Shown: positions 1-8,997 of the stretch, one piece after another
Layout of the letters: the number at the start of each line of letters is the position of its first letter
How positions within the stretch are numbered: the first letter of the stretch is position 1
Assembly: GCF_005925345.1 (NCBI RefSeq)
Contig: NZ_SSHJ01000008.1
Coordinates: forward strand, 128,506-192,505
Source of the DNA: Pedobacter ureilyticus
Lineage (GTDB): Bacteria > Bacteroidota > Bacteroidia > Sphingobacteriales > Sphingobacteriaceae
Reading direction: 5' to 3'
Length of the DNA: 64,000 nt
Translations under genes and position numbers: made by a program
Notes under the pieces: model-generated
Seen by the model: the letters and a program-made list of their open reading frames with translations, nothing else
The model's database searches: none
Told to the model about the DNA's origin: nothing

Positions 1-1322
1 GTAGTGTAGCGGCCCTAAACGTGATGTTTACTTGGTTAATGAGCCTATGCTTAATTCCTGCTATCTTCAGTTACTTACCAGCGCCAAAGAATAAAATTAA
101 CGGCACGCACAAAGCTAACTTTTTAGATAAAATTTTAACAAAAACAGATCACTTAGTACAACAAAAAAGCGCCACAATTTATTTAGTTACCATTATTTTA
201 ACCTTAGTTTCTTTAATTGGCGTTTACCGCATCAACGTAAATGGATATGTGGTGGATGACCTGCCAAAAAGCTCTAAAATATTAACAGACCTTAAATTTT
301 TTGAGAAGAATTTTGAAGGAATTTTACCTTTAGAAATTAGCGTAAACACTAAGCGCAAAAATGGCGTAATGAGCGTTTCTACATTAAATAAAATTGATAA
401 AATGGAAGAGATGATTGCGGCTTATCCCGAGTTTTCTCGCTCTATTTCTCTAAATACTGGATTAAAATACGCTACCCAAGTTTTTTACAATAGCGACACC
501 AATTTTTACCGCCTACCTTCTGATTTTGAGAAGAATTTCATATTAATCTATGCTGCCAATTCTGGAAAAGGAAATGGCGATATGCTCACCAATTTTGTAG
601 ATAAACCAAAACAAACGGCACGCGTCAGTTTCCAAATGGCCGATATTGGTTCTAAGCGCTTAGACCAAGTTCTGTTAGAATTAAAGCCACGCATAGATTC
701 AATTCTTTCGCCAAAGCGTTTTGATGTTACTTTAACTGGATCTAGCATTATTTTTTCTAAAGGAACCGATTATTTGTTAGAACACTTATTTGAAAGCATT
801 GGACTAGCTATTGTACTGATTTCGTTACTGCGTTTAGCTCAATTTAAGAGCTTGGGCATCATGTTCATTTCGTTGCTACCAAACATTGTTCCTTTAATTA
901 TTACCGCAGGGCTGATGGGCTTTTTTGGCATTCCACTAAAACCTTCTACCATTTTAATTTTTACCATCGCATTCGGTTTAGCTTCAGACCAAACCATTTA
1001 TTTCTTAACCAGGTACCAACAAGAGTTAAACCTTACTAATTACAGCGTTAGCAAGGTAATTACTGATACCATTACAGAAACAGGCGTAAGCATGACACAC
1101 ATTGCGTTGATCTTATTCTTCGGTTTTGGCATTTTTACAGCTTCTACGTTTGGCGGGACAGTAATTTTGGGCTTTCTGCTTTCAATTACTTTGATTGTAG
1201 CACTGATTTTTAACCTTACGCTATTGCCTACGCTAATGCTATGGTTAGATAAGAACAAAAAACGCAAAAAAATATCGGAAGCAGAGGTGGCAAAAAACCT
1301 CGAGAATTTAGATGATCATTAG
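1..1322 (+). CDS. RND/MMPL-family exporter, C-terminal half (5' end outside window)
   Basis: The reading frame is open to the left edge, so the gene starts before the window; a GTG at 21 is not needed as a start. About 440 residues are visible. They read as the end of the first membrane domain, then a transmembrane helix, a large periplasmic domain (window residues about 70-240), then a second block of five helices ending in a charged tail. The layout of one helix, a periplasmic domain and five helices is the second repeat of RND superfamily exporters of the MMPL/COG1033 type, which move lipids or hydrophobic compounds using the proton gradient. A conserved small-residue and Asp stretch (FGLASDQTIYFLTRY) sits in the helix that usually carries the proton-relay acid. 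Substrate cannot be read from sequence. The next gene follows after 3 nt. Confidence 0.85.
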   Translation, partial: SVAALNVMFTWLMSLCLIPAIFSYLPAPKNKINGTHKANFLDKILTKTDHLVQQKSATIYLVTIILTLVSLIGVYRINVNGYVVDDLPKSSKILTDLKFFEKNFEGILPLEISVNTKRKNGVMSVSTLNKIDKMEEMIAAYPEFSRSISLNTGLKYATQVFYNSDTNFYRLPSDFEKNFILIYAANSGKGNGDMLTNFVDKPKQTARVSFQMADIGSKRLDQVLLELKPRIDSILSPKRFDVTLTGSSIIFSKGTDYLLEHLFESIGLAIVLISLLRLAQFKSLGIMFISLLPNIVPLIITAGLMGFFGIPLKPSTILIFTIAFGLASDQTIYFLTRYQQELNLTNYSVSKVITDTITETGVSMTHIALILFFGFGIFTASTFGGTVILGFLLSITLIVALIFNLTLLPTLMLWLDKNKKRKKISEAEVAKNLENLDDH

Positions 1323-1325
1323 CAA

Positions 1326-1850
1326 ATGGATTTTCTAAAAATTGATTATTTAAAAGAGGGTAGCAAGAAGCAAAGAGCCGCATACCAAGCCCTCATAACC
1401 CATCGAATTTTAGAAAAGCTAAGTCAATTTGAACCTATTTTAGCAGGCACCATTCCAATAAATATTGACATCGACAATAGCGACCTAGATATCATCTGTT
1501 ATTGGAAAGAGAAGCATTACTTTATTGAAACGCTACAGGCGCTTTTTGCAGAAAAACAAGCCTTTTTAATTAGAGAAACAAGCATTGATGGCGAAGAATC
1601 TGTAGTGTGCAGCTTTAACGTAGGTGAATTCGAGGTAGAAATTTTTGGCCAAAACATCCCGTCTAAACAACAAAATGCTTATCTGCACCTACTCGTTGAG
1701 CACCAAATTTTACAACAGCAAGGCGAAGACTTTAGACGTAACATTATTGCCCTAAAAAAAATTGGATATAAAACAGAACCTGCTTTTGCCAAGCTTTTAG
1801 AATTAAAAGGCAATCCCTATCAGGCTTTACTAGAACTTTACTTACAATGA
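1326..1850 (+). CDS. DUF4269 protein, nucleotidyltransferase-like fold
   Basis: A 174-residue cytoplasmic protein starting 3 nt after the exporter stop, so probably co-transcribed with it. Near residues 41-58 it has GTIPINIDIDNSDLDIICY-like spacing, with Gly-x-Ile and then two acidic residues in SDLDI. This recalls the G[ST]x(n)[DE]x[DE] active site of nucleotidyltransferases and matches my memory of the DUF4269 family. No activity is established for the family that I know of. The last 13 bp overlap the 3' end of the opposite-strand O-antigen ligase gene. Confidence 0.7.
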   Translation: MDFLKIDYLKEGSKKQRAAYQALITHRILEKLSQFEPILAGTIPINIDIDNSDLDIICYWKEKHYFIETLQALFAEKQAFLIRETSIDGEESVVCSFNVGEFEVEIFGQNIPSKQQNAYLHLLVEHQILQQQGEDFRRNIIALKKIGYKTEPAFAKLLELKGNPYQALLELYLQ

Positions 1851-4162
1851 ATTTCCAATAATTTCGCTGCGTCGGGATAGTTGCCTGCCAATTTGAAATA
1901 GCTACAAGCATTAACTTTATCCCCAACATTTACATAACATAAGCCCAAAAAGAACTCGGTTTTACCATTGTTTAAGCCAGGCAATGCTAATGCCTTTTTA
2001 AAATAAGGAATAGCCGCACTCGCCTGGCTTAGGTTAAAGTAATAAAATCCTATATTTTGATTTACATAAACATTGCTGGGATCTAATTTTAACCCCTGCT
2101 TGTAAGCATTTAAAGCTTCTTGGTGTTTACCAGCAGCAAACAAACGCTGCCCTTCTACAATATAGTTGGTAATAGCCAACTGGCTGATGGTTTTTTGTAC
2201 TATCGTATCTTTTGGAAAACTCTTAAGCGCCAATCCCTTAAACTCGTTTAGTCCAGCTTTGCTGTAACCTGCATTATTTAACGACAAATAAGCCGTAGAC
2301 CAACTTTTGGGTTTCGTTACATTTTCGGGAAAAGCAGCATACATCTTCAAAATTTCAGTAGTATCGCGGCGGGTAGCTGCTAATGTAGTAGCCGTTTCAA
2401 AAAAATTAGTGCTTATTGGCCTCTTATAAAAAGCAGATTTTACATAGAAGTAGGCGCTATCCGACAAACCTCGTTCGTTGGCGATTAAATACTTGTAGAA
2501 ATCTGGCCGCCCCAAATGAGGATTTATCTTATTGGCACTATCTAGCAGTTTAATGGCTTTATCATAAGCTTTCTCTCTAAAAAAATAAATACCGGCGTAC
2601 TCCACAAACGCTTCCGAAGATTGAAAAACATTAGGGATTTTTGGACTCCTGTTAATCACATCTTCTCCTTTTAATACGCCTGAGGTTGCAAAATTGATAT
2701 TATCCGTTTGGATTAAATACTCTAAGTTAGAGGTTTTATAGGCATGATAGGTAACATATAGCGGGAGTAGGCACAGCGCAACAAAACCCAACAAGATCTT
2801 CTTATTTAATGAATTTTTATCTTCGATTTGTTTTTCGGTATTTACAAAAGTAAAAGCCATTAAAAATGAAAAACAAAGCTGCATAGTTGGTCTATAAAAA
2901 GGGAAATTAAACAGCGCATCGATGCCATATACAATTAGCAGCAACAAAGTAAGCAAGGCAATGTTTCTAACTTGAGTTTCCTTAGTTTTTATCAACCGCT
3001 TTAAATTGATAAACAAAAGCATTACAAAAACCGAAAAATAAAGCAAGCTGTTAAACACGCCTGTTTCGGCGGCTAATTCTAAAAAATCATTGTGTGCATG
3101 CAAAGGAATGCTTATATCGGAATATAAATCGTAAGGAATAGATTCAACACGATAATTCCCTAGCCCAATGCCAGTAAGCGGTTTTTGTTTTGCCAATGCA
3201 ACGGCAGCCTTATAAAAAGTAATACGCCTATTGATAGAACCATCGTTCACGTTAACCTTCGTCAATCTATCTGCTGTAGATACAAACCTTAAATCTGACT
3301 TAGCTTTTTCTAAAACTTGGTTAGCCAGAAAAAAAGAAACAACCAATGGTAGAACTAAATACAAAAGCTGTATGGCGGCTTGCTTTTTTCGTTCGCTTAC
3401 CCTAATAAAATAAGTTAAAAATACGATGCTCGTAATAATTAACGATAATATAGATGCCCTAGCGCTAATTAAGAAAATAACAGCAGCAGCAAAAAGCAGC
3501 CCTATTGCAAAGAACCATTTTTTCCAATTATTAAAATTAATGATACCGATGTAAATAAAAGGTATTTTAAACAGTAAACTAGCTGCGAGAATATTGATGT
3601 TACCAGCATTACCTTTTAAAAAATTGGAATGCAACGCTTCTGCTACCGACTTGTTTTCTGCTAAAACATTAAAATTATACAGCACCGTACCCGCCTGAAA
3701 AAAGGCACTTATCCCCACCAAGAAAGCTACCTTAACCACCAAATGCAGTTTGTTATAAAACAAAATAGCGAAGTTGATGACCATAGCCAGAACAACAAAA
3801 ATCTCGGCTATACTTACAACACCCAACGAAACATTTTTCGCAAAAAATATAGAAATGCTACATAGCACTATAAAACCTACATAAGCACTAAAAATATAAC
3901 TTTGCTTAAAGATTGAAATGAGCGATTGTTGATGCAACAACGGGTTAGAATAAATATAAAGGCCAGTAATAAGATTGATTACCGTTAAGTATAAAAATTG
4001 AGGAGCTATGATTTCATAGCTTTTAAAATAAGGCAAGAAATCAATCAAAAGGAAGGCAACTACAAGCAAGAGCACCATAAACTCTTCGTAAGATAATCCC
4101 TTGTTTTTTGCGCCAACATTTGAGGGAGCGGCGTGAATTTTAGATTTGTTTGATTTACTCAT
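1838..4162 (-). CDS. O-antigen ligase (Wzy_C) family membrane protein with C-terminal TPR
   Basis: About 774 residues from an ATG at 4162; the frame extends to a TTG at 4189, but the ATG gives a normal short cytoplasmic N-terminus before the first helix. Roughly the first 460 residues are a polytopic membrane domain of about ten helices. The Wzy_C signature is visible as PLTGIGLGNYR followed by LHAHNDFLELAAETG, the loop conserved in WaaL ligases and Wzy polymerases. The remainder is soluble with tetratricopeptide repeats (for example YVNQNIGFYYFNLSQASAAI). Such proteins join or polymerise surface glycans at the outer face of the inner membrane. Whether this is a ligase, a polymerase or a protein O-glycosylation enzyme cannot be told. 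It overlaps the DUF4269 gene tail to tail by 13 bp. Confidence 0.8.
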   Translation of the reverse strand: MSKSNKSKIHAAPSNVGAKNKGLSYEEFMVLLLVVAFLLIDFLPYFKSYEIIAPQFLYLTVINLITGLYIYSNPLLHQQSLISIFKQSYIFSAYVGFIVLCSISIFFAKNVSLGVVSIAEIFVVLAMVINFAILFYNKLHLVVKVAFLVGISAFFQAGTVLYNFNVLAENKSVAEALHSNFLKGNAGNINILAASLLFKIPFIYIGIINFNNWKKWFFAIGLLFAAAVIFLISARASILSLIITSIVFLTYFIRVSERKKQAAIQLLYLVLPLVVSFFLANQVLEKAKSDLRFVSTADRLTKVNVNDGSINRRITFYKAAVALAKQKPLTGIGLGNYRVESIPYDLYSDISIPLHAHNDFLELAAETGVFNSLLYFSVFVMLLFINLKRLIKTKETQVRNIALLTLLLLIVYGIDALFNFPFYRPTMQLCFSFLMAFTFVNTEKQIEDKNSLNKKILLGFVALCLLPLYVTYHAYKTSNLEYLIQTDNINFATSGVLKGEDVINRSPKIPNVFQSSEAFVEYAGIYFFREKAYDKAIKLLDSANKINPHLGRPDFYKYLIANERGLSDSAYFYVKSAFYKRPISTNFFETATTLAATRRDTTEILKMYAAFPENVTKPKSWSTAYLSLNNAGYSKAGLNEFKGLALKSFPKDTIVQKTISQLAITNYIVEGQRLFAAGKHQEALNAYKQGLKLDPSNVYVNQNIGFYYFNLSQASAAIPYFKKALALPGLNNGKTEFFLGLCYVNVGDKVNACSYFKLAGNYPDAAKLLEIHCK

Positions 4163-4323
4163 TTTACTTATAGGTATGCAAAGCTTCAATAACCACTTTA
4201 ATGTGGCTGTTACTCGGCAAATAAAAGTAAAAAAAATCTAATTAAATTCTATCGCACAATAAAAGCAATGTCTCTAATAACCTAAAGCGAAAAAAGACGA
4301 ACTAGATGAAGTATGGCAATGGC

Positions 4324-4587
4324 TTAACTTGCATTTAGAGCTTGATTTTCTGGTTCTTTCTCTACTGGCTGCAACTCTACGCTTTTACCATCCTTATCCG
4401 CTTTTTTAGCGAAAACAATTGGATATAAAAAGATAAGTGCACTGGCAATAAACAACACTCCAGCAACAGACAATACTACTTGGTTGCCTTCCATCTTATA
4501 GTTTTCCATGATTTTTGCGACAATAAGCGCCACAATACCCAAAGCCATTGCTACAACAGCTTTAGTTAGCTTTAAATGTTTTATCAT
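4324..4587 (-). CDS. small two-helix membrane protein, function unknown
   Basis: 87 residues: a basic N-terminus, a helix at about 8-26, a second at about 37-58, and a charged Lys/Glu-rich cytoplasmic tail. I do not recognise a family. It begins 2 nt after the stop of the 64-residue gene upstream, so the two form a small operon of tiny membrane proteins divergent from ileS. Confidence 0.6.
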   Translation of the reverse strand: MIKHLKLTKAVVAMALGIVALIVAKIMENYKMEGNQVVLSVAGVLFIASALIFLYPIVFAKKADKDGKSVELQPVEKEPENQALNAS

Positions 4588-4589
4588 TT

Positions 4590-4784
4590 TTATTGGATTT
4601 TACCTTTTCTTCGTTTCAATATACTTATGATAACAAAGACCAACCCAATAAGTTCTAAAATCATGCTTAAAAAAAGCACTACTAATGTTAAATTTTGGTA
4701 CGAGCTTTTAAGCATCAACGCAGCCGGCATCAATAAAACTGCCGCCAACATACAAAAAAGTGCTCTTTTTATAAATTTATCCAT
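4590..4784 (-). CDS. tiny two-helix membrane protein, function unknown
   Basis: 64 residues, almost entirely two hydrophobic segments (about 8-26 and 32-54) with Lys/Arg-rich ends (KRRKGKIQ at the C-terminus). No family recognised. It is the first gene of a two-gene unit with the 87-residue protein. A -7-like element on the minus strand (TAGTTTTG) lies just upstream at 4801-4808. Confidence 0.55.
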   Translation of the reverse strand: MDKFIKRALFCMLAAVLLMPAALMLKSSYQNLTLVVLFLSMILELIGLVFVIISILKRRKGKIQ

Positions 4785-4800
4785 AAAACAATTTCCGTGG

Positions 4801-4808
4801 CAAAACTA
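4801..4808 (-). promoter_or_regulatory. -7 element TAGTTTTG before the small membrane-protein pair
   Basis: On the minus strand this reads TAGTTTTG, matching the Bacteroidota -7 consensus TAnnTTTG, 16 nt before the ATG at 4784. No clear -33 TTTG was found at the usual spacing, so it is a half-promoter match. It would be divergent from the ileS -7 element. Confidence 0.35.
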
Positions 4809-4829
4809 CCATTATTCATTCTAAAACCT

Positions 4830-4837
4830 TAACTTTG
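4830..4837 (+). promoter_or_regulatory. -7 element TAACTTTG before ileS
   Basis: An exact TAnnTTTG match 30 nt before the ileS ATG. The same eight bases recur on the minus strand before gcvH and maeB. No TTTG is evident 19-21 nt upstream. Confidence 0.5.
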
Positions 4838-4867
4838 CAGCCTTTAATTTTTGGAGATACTTGATTG

Positions 4868-7800
4868 ATGTATAGGGAATTTAAACAATTAGAACTAGCT
4901 AAAATAGGAGAAGAAATACTAGCATTTTGGAAAGCACAAAATATCTTTGATAAAAGTATTGATAGCCGACCAAAATCGAAACCTTTTACTTTTTACGAGG
5001 GACCACCATCTGCCAATGGCATGCCGGGTATTCACCACGTAATGGCTCGTGCTATTAAAGATATTTTCTGTCGCTACAAAACCCTAAAAGGATATCAAGT
5101 GAAACGCAAAGGCGGATGGGACACCCATGGTTTACCCATAGAGCTTGCGGTAGAGAAAAAATTAGGCATCACTAAAGAGGATATTGGCAAGAAAATCTCG
5201 GTAGATGAATACAACGCAGCCTGTAAGGAAGAGGTAATGCGCTATACCGATGTTTGGAATGACCTTACCGAAAAAATGGGCTACTGGGTAGACTTACAAA
5301 ATCCTTACGTAACCTACCAAAATGAGTACATTGAAACCCTGTGGTGGATTTTAAAACAACTGTACAACAAGGGGCTTTTATACAAAGGCTACACCATCCA
5401 ACCTTATTCGCCAGCTGCAGGTACAGGTTTAAGTTCGCACGAGCTGAACCAACCGGGTACTTACCGTGATGTGAGTGATACCACGATTGTAGCCCAATTT
5501 AAGGCAAAAGCAGAAACTTTACCTTCGTTTTTACAAGGTTTCGGAGCTGTTGATATCCTAGCTTGGACGACTACCCCTTGGACTTTACCAAGTAACACCG
5601 CATTAACGGTTGGTCCAAAAATTGACTACGTGTTGGTAAAGACTTTTAACCAATACACTTTTGAGCCGAGCAATGTAGTTTTAGCGAAAGCTTTGGTAGG
5701 CAAGCAGTTTGGTGGCAAATTTTTCCTAGCGGAAGATGAAACAGCCTTTGCCAATTACAAAGCCGAAGACAAGAAAATCCCTTACCAAATTTTAGCCGAA
5801 TGCAAGGGCGAAGATTTAGTAGGTATCAGATACGAACAACTACTACCATTAGCTACACCTTACCAAAATGCAGCCGATGCTTTCCGCGTAATTGCCGGAG
5901 ATTTTGTAACTACGGAAGATGGTACAGGTATTGTGCACACTGCCCCTACTTTTGGTGCAGATGATGCTCGTGTAGCTAAATTGGCTACACCAGAAATCCC
6001 TCCAATGTTAATCTTGGATGATAAAGGTAATGCTGTTCCTTTAGTTGATTTACAAGGTAAGTTTGTAGCATCACTAGGCGAATTTGGCGGCAAATACGTT
6101 AAAAACGAATATTACGCAGAAGGCACAGCTCCTGAGAAATCGGTAGATGTAGAAATTGCCATCCGTTTAAAAGAAGAAAACAAAGCCTTTAAGGTTGAGA
6201 AATATGTACACAGTTATCCGCATTGTTGGAGAACTGATAAGCCAGTACTTTACTATCCGTTAGATAGCTGGTTCATTAAAACTACAGCCGTTAAAGAAAA
6301 AATGGCTGATTTAAACAAAACTATCAACTGGAAACCTGAAGCAACTGGAACTGGCCGTTTTGGTAACTGGCTAGAAAACTTGGTAGACTGGAACCTTTCG
6401 CGTTCTCGCTATTGGGGTACGCCATTGCCTATTTGGCGTACAAAAACTTCATTTGACGACGAGCTAGAAATTTGCATTGGTTCGGTTAGTGAGCTACGAA
6501 CAAGAAGGAATAATGTAAAACTTGAAGATGGTTATCTTGCGGATTACTTTGCTATTTCTTGTAATTTAGAGCAATTTGAAACTGATTTCAAAAATGGCGA
6601 AGAGTTTATTTCCGATAGTTTAAGCTTAGCGAAAGAAGTATTTCTTGAAAGGCTAAAAAAAGAAAACAAAATTGATAGTTCTTTCTTTTATGATTATCTG
6701 AATTCGATAGTTCCTGAAAAAGTCTCAGAAAACCTAGAAAGATACACCATTTTATTAAGCGAAAAATGGGCAAATGGCACTTTCGACTTACATCGCCCTT
6801 ATATTGACGATGTTTTTATCATAAAAAAACGCTACTTAAACTATTCTGGTGCTATTGATGATAATCAATATGTATTTTTCAAACGCGAAACCGACTTGAT
6901 TGACGTTTGGTTTGATAGCGGTGCCATGCCTTACGCACAATGGCACTTCCCTTTTGAAAACAAAGAAGAATTTGAAAACGCTTACCCTGCAGATTTCATT
7001 GCAGAAGGTGTTGACCAAACTCGTGGTTGGTTCTTTACTTTACATGCCATTGCGGTAATGTTAAGCGAAAGCAGCGACGAGATCAAAGCCATTAACGAGC
7101 GTGTAAACAACCCGGGCATTGCCTTTAAAAATGTGGTATCAAACGGATTGGTATTGGATAAAAACGGTGCTAAAATGTCTAAACGTTTAGGCAATGCGGT
7201 TGATCCTTTCAGCACTATCGATACTTACAGTGCTGATGCTACCCGTTGGTACATGATCTCAAATGCATCACCTTGGGACAACTTGAAATTTAACCTAGAA
7301 GGATTAGATGAAGTACGTAGAAAATTCTTCGGAACCTTGTACAATACCTACTCTTTCTTCGCATTATATGCTAATATTGATAAGTTCGAGATTGACTTGA
7401 ACAACCAAACGCCAGTTGCGCAACGTAGCGAATTAGACCGTTGGATTTTATCGTTATTGCAAAACTTAATAGCAGAAGTTGACGAGGCTTACAATACCTA
7501 TGAGCCAACCAAAGCGGCAAGAGCTATCCAAAACTTTGTAGACGAACATTTAAGTAACTGGTATATCCGCTTATCTCGTCGTCGTTTCTGGAAAGGCGAA
7601 ATGACAGCGGATAAAAAAGCGGCTTATGAAACCTTGTATACTTGCTTAGTGAATATTGCACAGTTGATGTCGCCAGTGGCACCGTTCTTCTCAGATTGGT
7701 TGTACCAAAATTTAACGGAGATTTTACCAGCAGAAGCAAAATCGGAATCGGTACACCTAACTATTTTGCCAGATGCAGATCAAACATTAGTCGATAATGA

Positions 7801-8533
7801 GTTGAACGAGCGTATGGAATTGGCTCAAAACATCTCTTCGATGGTGTTATCGCTGCGCAAGAAAATGAGTATCAATGTTCGTCAGCCTTTAGCAAAAGTG
7901 TTGATTCCGGTTTTAGATGATACCTTTAAAAACAAGGTAGAATTAGTGAAGGATTTGATCCTTTCTGAAACCAATATTAAAGAAATTTCATACATTACCG
8001 ACACTGCTGGTTTCATCAAGAAAAAGGTTAAACCAAACTTTAAAGCTTTAGGCGCTAAAGTAGGCAAGGATATGAAGTTGGTAACGGAAGTCATCAACAA
8101 AATGAGCCAAGAAGAACTTGCTCAGTTTGAAAAAGAGGGCACTTTCTCTATACTCAATACTCCATACTCAATACTTTTGAGTGATGTAGAAATTATTGCA
8201 GAAGACATCCCAGGATGGCAGGTAACTAATATGGGCAACTTAACCGTGGCCTTGGATATCAATATCACTACCGAGCTTAAACAAGAAGGTTTATCTCGTG
8301 AGTTGATTAATCGTATCCAAAACTTAAGAAAAGAATTGAATTTTGAAGTTACCGATAGGATAACGGTAAGTTTACAACAACATAATTTAATTGTAGATGC
8401 GGTAGCAAAAAACAAAACCTACATTTGCAACGAAATTTTAGCTAATGATATTTTGTTAACAGAAAGCATATCGAACGGAAACAAAATCATCATAGAAGAT
8501 GTTGAATTGGATATTTTGATTACCAAATTATAA
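4868..8533 (+). CDS. ileS: isoleucyl-tRNA synthetase (enlarged)
   Basis: Charges tRNA-Ile with isoleucine in the cytoplasm. About 1221 residues from the ATG at 4868; a TTG lies one codon earlier. Class I features: the HIGH-type motif as GMPGIHH near residue 50, WWDTHG-like WDTHGLPIE near 85, the CP1 editing domain with TTPWTLPSN, and the KMSKS loop as KMSKR near residue 770. Overall it resembles the large eukaryote-like IleRS type. The segment between S539 (SVSEL) and F639 (FDLHRPY) is about 60 residues longer than I expect for the family. Near the C-terminus (residues about 1094-1103) the protein is encoded by a 7-nt tandem repeat. Likely operon: ileS, the DksA-like gene, lspA. Confidence 0.96.
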   Translation: MYREFKQLELAKIGEEILAFWKAQNIFDKSIDSRPKSKPFTFYEGPPSANGMPGIHHVMARAIKDIFCRYKTLKGYQVKRKGGWDTHGLPIELAVEKKLGITKEDIGKKISVDEYNAACKEEVMRYTDVWNDLTEKMGYWVDLQNPYVTYQNEYIETLWWILKQLYNKGLLYKGYTIQPYSPAAGTGLSSHELNQPGTYRDVSDTTIVAQFKAKAETLPSFLQGFGAVDILAWTTTPWTLPSNTALTVGPKIDYVLVKTFNQYTFEPSNVVLAKALVGKQFGGKFFLAEDETAFANYKAEDKKIPYQILAECKGEDLVGIRYEQLLPLATPYQNAADAFRVIAGDFVTTEDGTGIVHTAPTFGADDARVAKLATPEIPPMLILDDKGNAVPLVDLQGKFVASLGEFGGKYVKNEYYAEGTAPEKSVDVEIAIRLKEENKAFKVEKYVHSYPHCWRTDKPVLYYPLDSWFIKTTAVKEKMADLNKTINWKPEATGTGRFGNWLENLVDWNLSRSRYWGTPLPIWRTKTSFDDELEICIGSVSELRTRRNNVKLEDGYLADYFAISCNLEQFETDFKNGEEFISDSLSLAKEVFLERLKKENKIDSSFFYDYLNSIVPEKVSENLERYTILLSEKWANGTFDLHRPYIDDVFIIKKRYLNYSGAIDDNQYVFFKRETDLIDVWFDSGAMPYAQWHFPFENKEEFENAYPADFIAEGVDQTRGWFFTLHAIAVMLSESSDEIKAINERVNNPGIAFKNVVSNGLVLDKNGAKMSKRLGNAVDPFSTIDTYSADATRWYMISNASPWDNLKFNLEGLDEVRRKFFGTLYNTYSFFALYANIDKFEIDLNNQTPVAQRSELDRWILSLLQNLIAEVDEAYNTYEPTKAARAIQNFVDEHLSNWYIRLSRRRFWKGEMTADKKAAYETLYTCLVNIAQLMSPVAPFFSDWLYQNLTEILPAEAKSESVHLTILPDADQTLVDNELNERMELAQNISSMVLSLRKKMSINVRQPLAKVLIPVLDDTFKNKVELVKDLILSETNIKEISYITDTAGFIKKKVKPNFKALGAKVGKDMKLVTEVINKMSQEELAQFEKEGTFSILNTPYSILLSDVEIIAEDIPGWQVTNMGNLTVALDINITTELKQEGLSRELINRIQNLRKELNFEVTDRITVSLQQHNLIVDAVAKNKTYICNEILANDILLTESISNGNKIIIEDVELDILITKL
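8148..8176 (+). repeat. period-7 tandem array inside ileS
   Basis: Four consecutive 7-nt units (atactca, atactcc, atactca, atacttt) lie in the ileS reading frame. The same word family stands outside genes at 14741-14783 and 63772-63801. Period 7 over three units is 21 nt, so whole extra copies can keep the frame. Confidence 0.7.
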
Positions 8534-8613
8534 ACCATGTGGAACGATCTAGGTTTAAAGCCAGGTAAAACCACATATAGATAGCTTCATTTACCACTAA
8601 ATTAATTTAAGAG

Positions 8614-8997
8614 ATGGAAAAGACTGAAAAAACACGTTACTCTGATAGCGAATTGCAAGAGTTCAAAGAGCTTATTCAAGAAAAACTAAGAAGTTCGAGG
8701 GAAGAATTACAAGCTTTGACCGCATCGTTAAGCAACCCGAACTCTAATGGTACAGAAGATACTTCTGGTGCTTATAAAACTTTAGAAGATGGTTCTGCAA
8801 CGCTAGAAAAAGAGCAAACCAACCAATTGGCAGCCCGTCAGAAAAAATTTATTGACAACTTAGAAGCTGCGTTGGTGCGCATAGAGAACAAAACTTACGG
8901 CATCTGCAGAGAAACAGGTAAATTGATCCAAAAAGAGCGTCTACGTGCTGTCCCTCACGCTACTTTAAGCATGGAAGCTAAATTGAAACAAGGTTAA
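8614..8997 (+). CDS. TraR/DksA-family protein lacking zinc-finger cysteines
   Basis: 127 residues: a Glu/Lys-rich helical N-terminus (about 1-75, coiled-coil-like) and a C-terminal DksA-type segment (YGICRETGKLI, then RLRAVPHATLSMEAK). In DksA this segment holds four zinc-binding Cys; here only one Cys remains and the others are Thr, Ser and Glu. DksA binds the RNA polymerase secondary channel and, with ppGpp, tunes rRNA and amino-acid promoters. The role here is inferred from family only. Its stop codon is followed directly by the lspA ATG, which indicates translational coupling. Confidence 0.85.
   Translation: MEKTEKTRYSDSELQEFKELIQEKLRSSREELQALTASLSNPNSNGTEDTSGAYKTLEDGSATLEKEQTNQLAARQKKFIDNLEAALVRIENKTYGICRETGKLIQKERLRAVPHATLSMEAKLKQG

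Noticed and set aside
4576..4824. An 82-codon plus-strand frame upstream of ileS
   Set aside because: It overlaps the two small membrane-protein genes on the other strand, which have better membrane-protein composition and tight operon spacing.
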